Assembly (NCBI GenBank): GCA_023252095.1
Contig: JAHEXN010000196.1
Span: forward strand, 1 to 6,809
DNA: 6,809 nt
Origin: Actinomycetes bacterium
GTDB lineage: Bacteria; Actinomycetota; Actinomycetes; Propionibacteriales; Nocardioidaceae
Direction of reading: 5' to 3'
Position 1 is the stretch's first letter, and each line of letters starts with the position of its first letter. This document shows positions 4,639 through 6,809 of the stretch, piece by piece. The translations under genes and the position numbers were made by a program. The notes below the pieces were generated by a model. It was given only the letters and a program-made list of their open reading frames with translations. It did no database searches and was not told the DNA's origin.

Positions 4639-5670
4639 ATGCGTCACGCCAAGGCCCTGCTGCTCGCCGTCACGGTGGGTCTGGTGCTCGCCGACTCGGC
4701 GATCGTGACGCTCGCGCTGCCGGAGATCCTGCACCACCTCGACGCAACTGTGGGTGAGGTCGCGTGGGTCCTGATCGCCTACAACCTGGTGCTCGCGCTC
4801 GGCGCAGTCCCGGCGGCGATGGCGTTCTCCCGGGAGCAGCCGCGCGTCTTCACCGCGATCGGCATCGCCGTGTTCGCGGGCGCCTCGGCGTGGTGCGCGT
4901 TCGCCGACTCGATCGAGGTCCTGATCATCGCCCGCTGCGTGCAGGCGGTCGGTGGCGCGCTCGCGCTCGTGGGGTGCCTCGAGCAGCTCGTGGTCGAGCG
5001 CGGTGAGCGTCGTGGCGTCGCGTGGTGGGTCGCCGCGGGCGTGATCGGCACGGCCGTCGGCCCCGTGGCCGGTGGACTCCTGACGCAGGCGATCTCCTGG
5101 CAGGCGATCTTCGTCGTCCAGGTGCCGTTCGCCGTGCTCGCGGTGCCGGCTGCCCTGGCCGTGCGGTCGGCCCCGACGCCGGTCGTCGAGCGGCACCGTC
5201 CGGCCATCCGGGCCAACCTCACGCTGGCACTGCTCTCGGCGGCACTCACGGCAGCCCTGTTCCTGCTGGTGCTCCTGCTCGTCGAGGGCTGGGGCCACTC
5301 CCCCGCCACGGCCGCGCTGACCGTCTCGGTCGTCCCGGTCGCGGCGATCGCCGCGCGCCCCCTCGCACGCCTCTTCCGTCCCCCGCCGCACGTCGAGATC
5401 GCCGTCGGGTGCGTGCTGGTCGCGGGCGGCCTCGTCGGGCTGGCGATCCCGCCGTCGTCGAACCTGCTGTGGAGCGTCGCACCCCAAGCGCTCGTGGGTC
5501 TCGGGCTCGGCATGACGGTCGACCAGCTCACCTCGCGGGCGATGGAGATGCGCCTGCCCCGCGCCGACCACGCGGCGTGGACGATCGGTGCACGAGCAGG
5601 AGGCTGTCGACCGTCTCGAGCGCGACCTCGACGACCAGCTCGAGCGCGCCGCGACCCGCGCATTCCGTGA
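4639..5670 (+). CDS. MFS transporter (DHA2-like), 3' end disrupted by frame change
   Basis: A proton-coupled exporter of the major facilitator superfamily in the cytoplasmic membrane; substrate unknown. About ten membrane segments are visible (near residues 8-28, 42-61, 71-88, 93-113, 128-148, 154-175, 193-216, 224-243, 253-271, 276-292). Family marks include ALPEI after helix 1 (26-30), WVLIAYNL (43-50), IARCVQAVGGAL (97-108) and GTAVGPVAGGLL (137-148, motif C-like). After HAAWTIGA (311-318) the frame gives a basic Arg/Pro-rich tail of about 25 residues with no membrane character, ending at 5670. In MFS relatives another helix and a linker should follow. The true C-terminus is in a different frame at 5591-5749. 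The gene is therefore broken, by a deletion plus frame change or by an assembly error, and as read lacks its last two helices. It may be non-functional. Confidence 0.8.
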   Translation: MRHAKALLLAVTVGLVLADSAIVTLALPEILHHLDATVGEVAWVLIAYNLVLALGAVPAAMAFSREQPRVFTAIGIAVFAGASAWCAFADSIEVLIIARCVQAVGGALALVGCLEQLVVERGERRGVAWWVAAGVIGTAVGPVAGGLLTQAISWQAIFVVQVPFAVLAVPAALAVRSAPTPVVERHRPAIRANLTLALLSAALTAALFLLVLLLVEGWGHSPATAALTVSVVPVAAIAARPLARLFRPPPHVEIAVGCVLVAGGLVGLAIPPSSNLLWSVAPQALVGLGLGMTVDQLTSRAMEMRLPRADHAAWTIGARAGGCRPSRARPRRPARARRDPRIP

Positions 5671-5749
5671 CTCGTTCCTGATCGGTGCCGGTCTCGCGCT
5701 GGCCGCGCTTTTGACGCTCGTGCCGGTGCGTCGACGGAGGGCATCATGA
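5591..5749 (+). pseudogene. Out-of-frame C-terminal fragment of the MFS transporter
   Basis: Shifted by +1 relative to the upstream MFS frame, these 52 codons read as a natural transporter end: an acidic amphipathic linker HEQEAVDRLERDLDDQLER (1-19), AATRAFRDSF (20-29), one membrane helix LIGAGLALAALLTLVPV (30-46) and a positive tail RRRRAS. The TGA (5747-5749) overlaps the next gene's ATG as ATGA, a typical operon junction, which argues this frame was the original MFS reading frame. There is no good start or ribosome site of its own. A full 12-helix protein would need roughly one extra helix plus a linker between residue about 318 of the upstream part and this segment, so I infer missing DNA of a length not divisible by three. 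Confidence 0.7.
5736..5740 (+). promoter_or_regulatory. Strong ribosome binding site inside the MFS 3' end
   Basis: GGAGG followed by GCATC and the ATG at 5746. This canonical site lets the downstream gene be translated on its own even if coupling from the broken MFS gene is lost. Confidence 0.6.
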
Positions 5750-6357
5750 ACGCGACCGTTCGCTGGGCCGGTCTGCCCGTGCTCGCGGCGCTCCTCGTGG
5801 CTGCGGTGCTGGGCGTGCAGCTGGCCAACGGCGGTGGCTCCTACGAGCCGCTGCGTCCCGCCGACCCGTGCGCGGAACGCGAGGTCACGTCGCGCTCCGA
5901 CGGCGTCGAGGGCCTCACCGAGCAGCTCGTCCTGATCGGTGTCGACGAGGCCGCGTGCACGCTGCAGGTCTCCCGCGAGGAGCTGACGCTCCGCCTCGCG
6001 CAGCCCGGGGACCGCACGGACGCCGAGATCGACGCGCTGCGCGACGGCCTCACGACCGCGGTCACGCGCATGAAGGCCGACGGGACCCTGCCCCCAGCGT
6101 CGGCGCTCGTCGACGAGGTGCTCGAGTCGGCCGACCTCAACAGCTTCCTCAAGTCCGCCATCCGAGCGCTGCCCGACAGCGTGATCGACGCGGCACTCAA
6201 GACCGACGACGTCCTCACCCGGGCGATCGCCGACCTCGACATCCGCGACCTCCTCGAGAACCTGACCGACCAGGACGACCTCGAGCAGCAGGTCGGCGCG
6301 GCCGTCGAGCAGGCCGTCAAGGACTCCTTGACCGACCGCCTCCGCGACGTGTTCTGA
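5746..6357 (+). CDS. Membrane-anchored extracytoplasmic protein, MFS partner
   Basis: A 203-residue protein with one N-terminal hydrophobic helix (about 8-27, LPVLAALLVAAVLGVQLA) and no clear cleavage site, so probably a membrane anchor with the rest outside. The outer part starts with PADPC (38-42). Its only two cysteines, C42 and C71 (DEAACTLQVSREELTL), are well placed for a disulfide. The remainder is helical and acidic, with repeated leucine-spaced segments (about 95-110, 119-142, 143-170, 177-201) that suggest a helical bundle. From memory, similar Cys-pair proteins follow MFS genes in several actinobacteria, so an accessory subunit for the exporter is likely, though no function is established. 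The start has GGAGG 5 nt upstream and overlaps the MFS tail by ATGA. It is convergent with the hydrolase gene, with a gap of only 5 nt and no visible terminator. Confidence 0.8.
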   Translation: MNATVRWAGLPVLAALLVAAVLGVQLANGGGSYEPLRPADPCAEREVTSRSDGVEGLTEQLVLIGVDEAACTLQVSREELTLRLAQPGDRTDAEIDALRDGLTTAVTRMKADGTLPPASALVDEVLESADLNSFLKSAIRALPDSVIDAALKTDDVLTRAIADLDIRDLLENLTDQDDLEQQVGAAVEQAVKDSLTDRLRDVF

Positions 6358-6362
6358 CGAGG

Positions 6363-6809
6363 TCAGCCGTCGGCGAGCACGTCATCGGCCCACTCGGCCA
6401 GCGCTGCGCGCACACTCTCGGGCTGGTCGAGGTGGACGTTGTGACCGGCCCGGTCGAGGGACACGACGGTCGCTCGCGGTAGCAGGCTCGCCAGAGCCTC
6501 CTGGTCCTCGAACCCGACGACGGCGTCCTGCCGACCGGTGACGATCAGCACCGGCCGATCGAACCCCGCTAGGCGACCGTCCGGCGCTGAATCCAGGACG
6601 TAGTGCTGGGCGAGCCGGTCCATCGCGTCGACGTCGGCAGCCCGCAGACCCGGGAGCGCGGTGGTGCGGAAGCGCTCCCAGTTCTCGCGTGACTGGACGA
6701 CCGCCAACTGCGTGTACGCGGCCGCGTCGGCGGGATCGAGCGAGGCGATCAGGTCCGGGTCCTCAACCAGGACGACCGGCTCCGGCACCGCGCGGTTCGC
6801 GTGCACCGG
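6363..6809 (-). CDS. Alpha/beta hydrolase, C-terminal part (runs off right edge)
   Basis: The last 148 residues of an alpha/beta-fold hydrolase; the nucleophile elbow and N-terminal half lie beyond the window. The visible part has the lid region (about visible residues 1-75, including VVLVEDPDLIASLDPADAAAY), then the strand PVLIVTGRQDAVVGF (86-100), whose Asp (D95) is the usual acid of the catalytic triad, and the terminal motif DRAGHNVHLDQPE (119-131) with the catalytic His (H123, or less likely H126). The C-terminal helix VRAALAEWADDVL ends the fold normally, so this end is intact. Substrate cannot be deduced; relatives include esterases, lipases and epoxide or haloalkane hydrolases. The first in-frame GTG (6806) is not the start, because the frame stays open to the edge and the fold is incomplete. 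It converges with the plus-strand gene ending at 6357. Confidence 0.88.
   Translation of the reverse strand, partial: PVHANRAVPEPVVLVEDPDLIASLDPADAAAYTQLAVVQSRENWERFRTTALPGLRAADVDAMDRLAQHYVLDSAPDGRLAGFDRPVLIVTGRQDAVVGFEDQEALASLLPRATVVSLDRAGHNVHLDQPESVRAALAEWADDVLADG

Noticed and set aside
4631..4639. ATG-GCG-TGA mini-ORF just before the MFS start
   Set aside because: A Met-Ala-stop ORF directly abutting the GGGAGG site cannot be initiated with normal spacing; treated as chance.
4549..5571. 340-codon minus-strand frame opposite the MFS gene
   Set aside because: Its composition (Arg, Asp, His, Gln repeats) mirrors membrane-protein codons read antisense; no ribosome site or family match.

Overview
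The window comes from a high-GC (about 70%) actinomycete-type chromosome. The evidence is strong GC bias at third codon positions, GTG starts, TAnnnT -10 elements and several genes that look leaderless. The gene content fits Nocardioidaceae-like Actinomycetota, but that placement is an inference from style, not from a marker gene. I see no rRNA, tRNA, CRISPR array, insertion sequence or phage gene.

Layout. (1) 1-601, minus: the N-terminal 200 residues of a secreted, probably surface-attached protein that runs off the left edge. (2) 602-848: a divergent intergenic region with weak promoter elements, two copies of a 19-bp direct repeat 35 bp apart, and a possible leaderless 8-codon leader ORF. 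(3) 849-1586, plus: a DUF429 protein (RNase H-fold predicted nuclease). (4) A 9-bp convergent junction built from a tandem pentamer. (5) 1596-4011, minus, read right to left: a YCII/DGPF-family protein, an ECF42-type sigma factor overlapping it by 4 nt (GTGA), a VOC-fold protein and an SRPBCC-fold protein. (6) 4118-4552, minus: a 144-residue protein I do not recognise, apparently leaderless. (7) 4639-6357, plus: an MFS exporter whose 3' end is out of frame, then a membrane-anchored extracytoplasmic protein overlapping the detached 3' end of the MFS gene by ATGA. (8) 6363-6809, minus: the C-terminal part of an alpha/beta hydrolase running off the right edge.

How the genes work together. The best-defined module is DGPF protein plus ECF42 sigma factor. 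ECF42 sigmas have no classical anti-sigma partner; they carry a C-terminal TPR-like extension and typically activate their DGPF neighbours. A TGTCG / CGAT pair upstream of the DGPF gene could be the autoregulated promoter. VOC and SRPBCC genes follow on the same strand and may form a small-ligand stress module with it, although the VOC gene seems to have its own promoter laid over the sigma stop codon.

The most notable anomaly is in the MFS gene. Ten predicted membrane segments are read in one frame. About 52 codons of convincing MFS C-terminus (amphipathic linker, last membrane helix, Arg-rich tail) lie in another frame and end exactly on the start codon of the next gene. This suggests an internal deletion plus frame change, either real or an assembly error.
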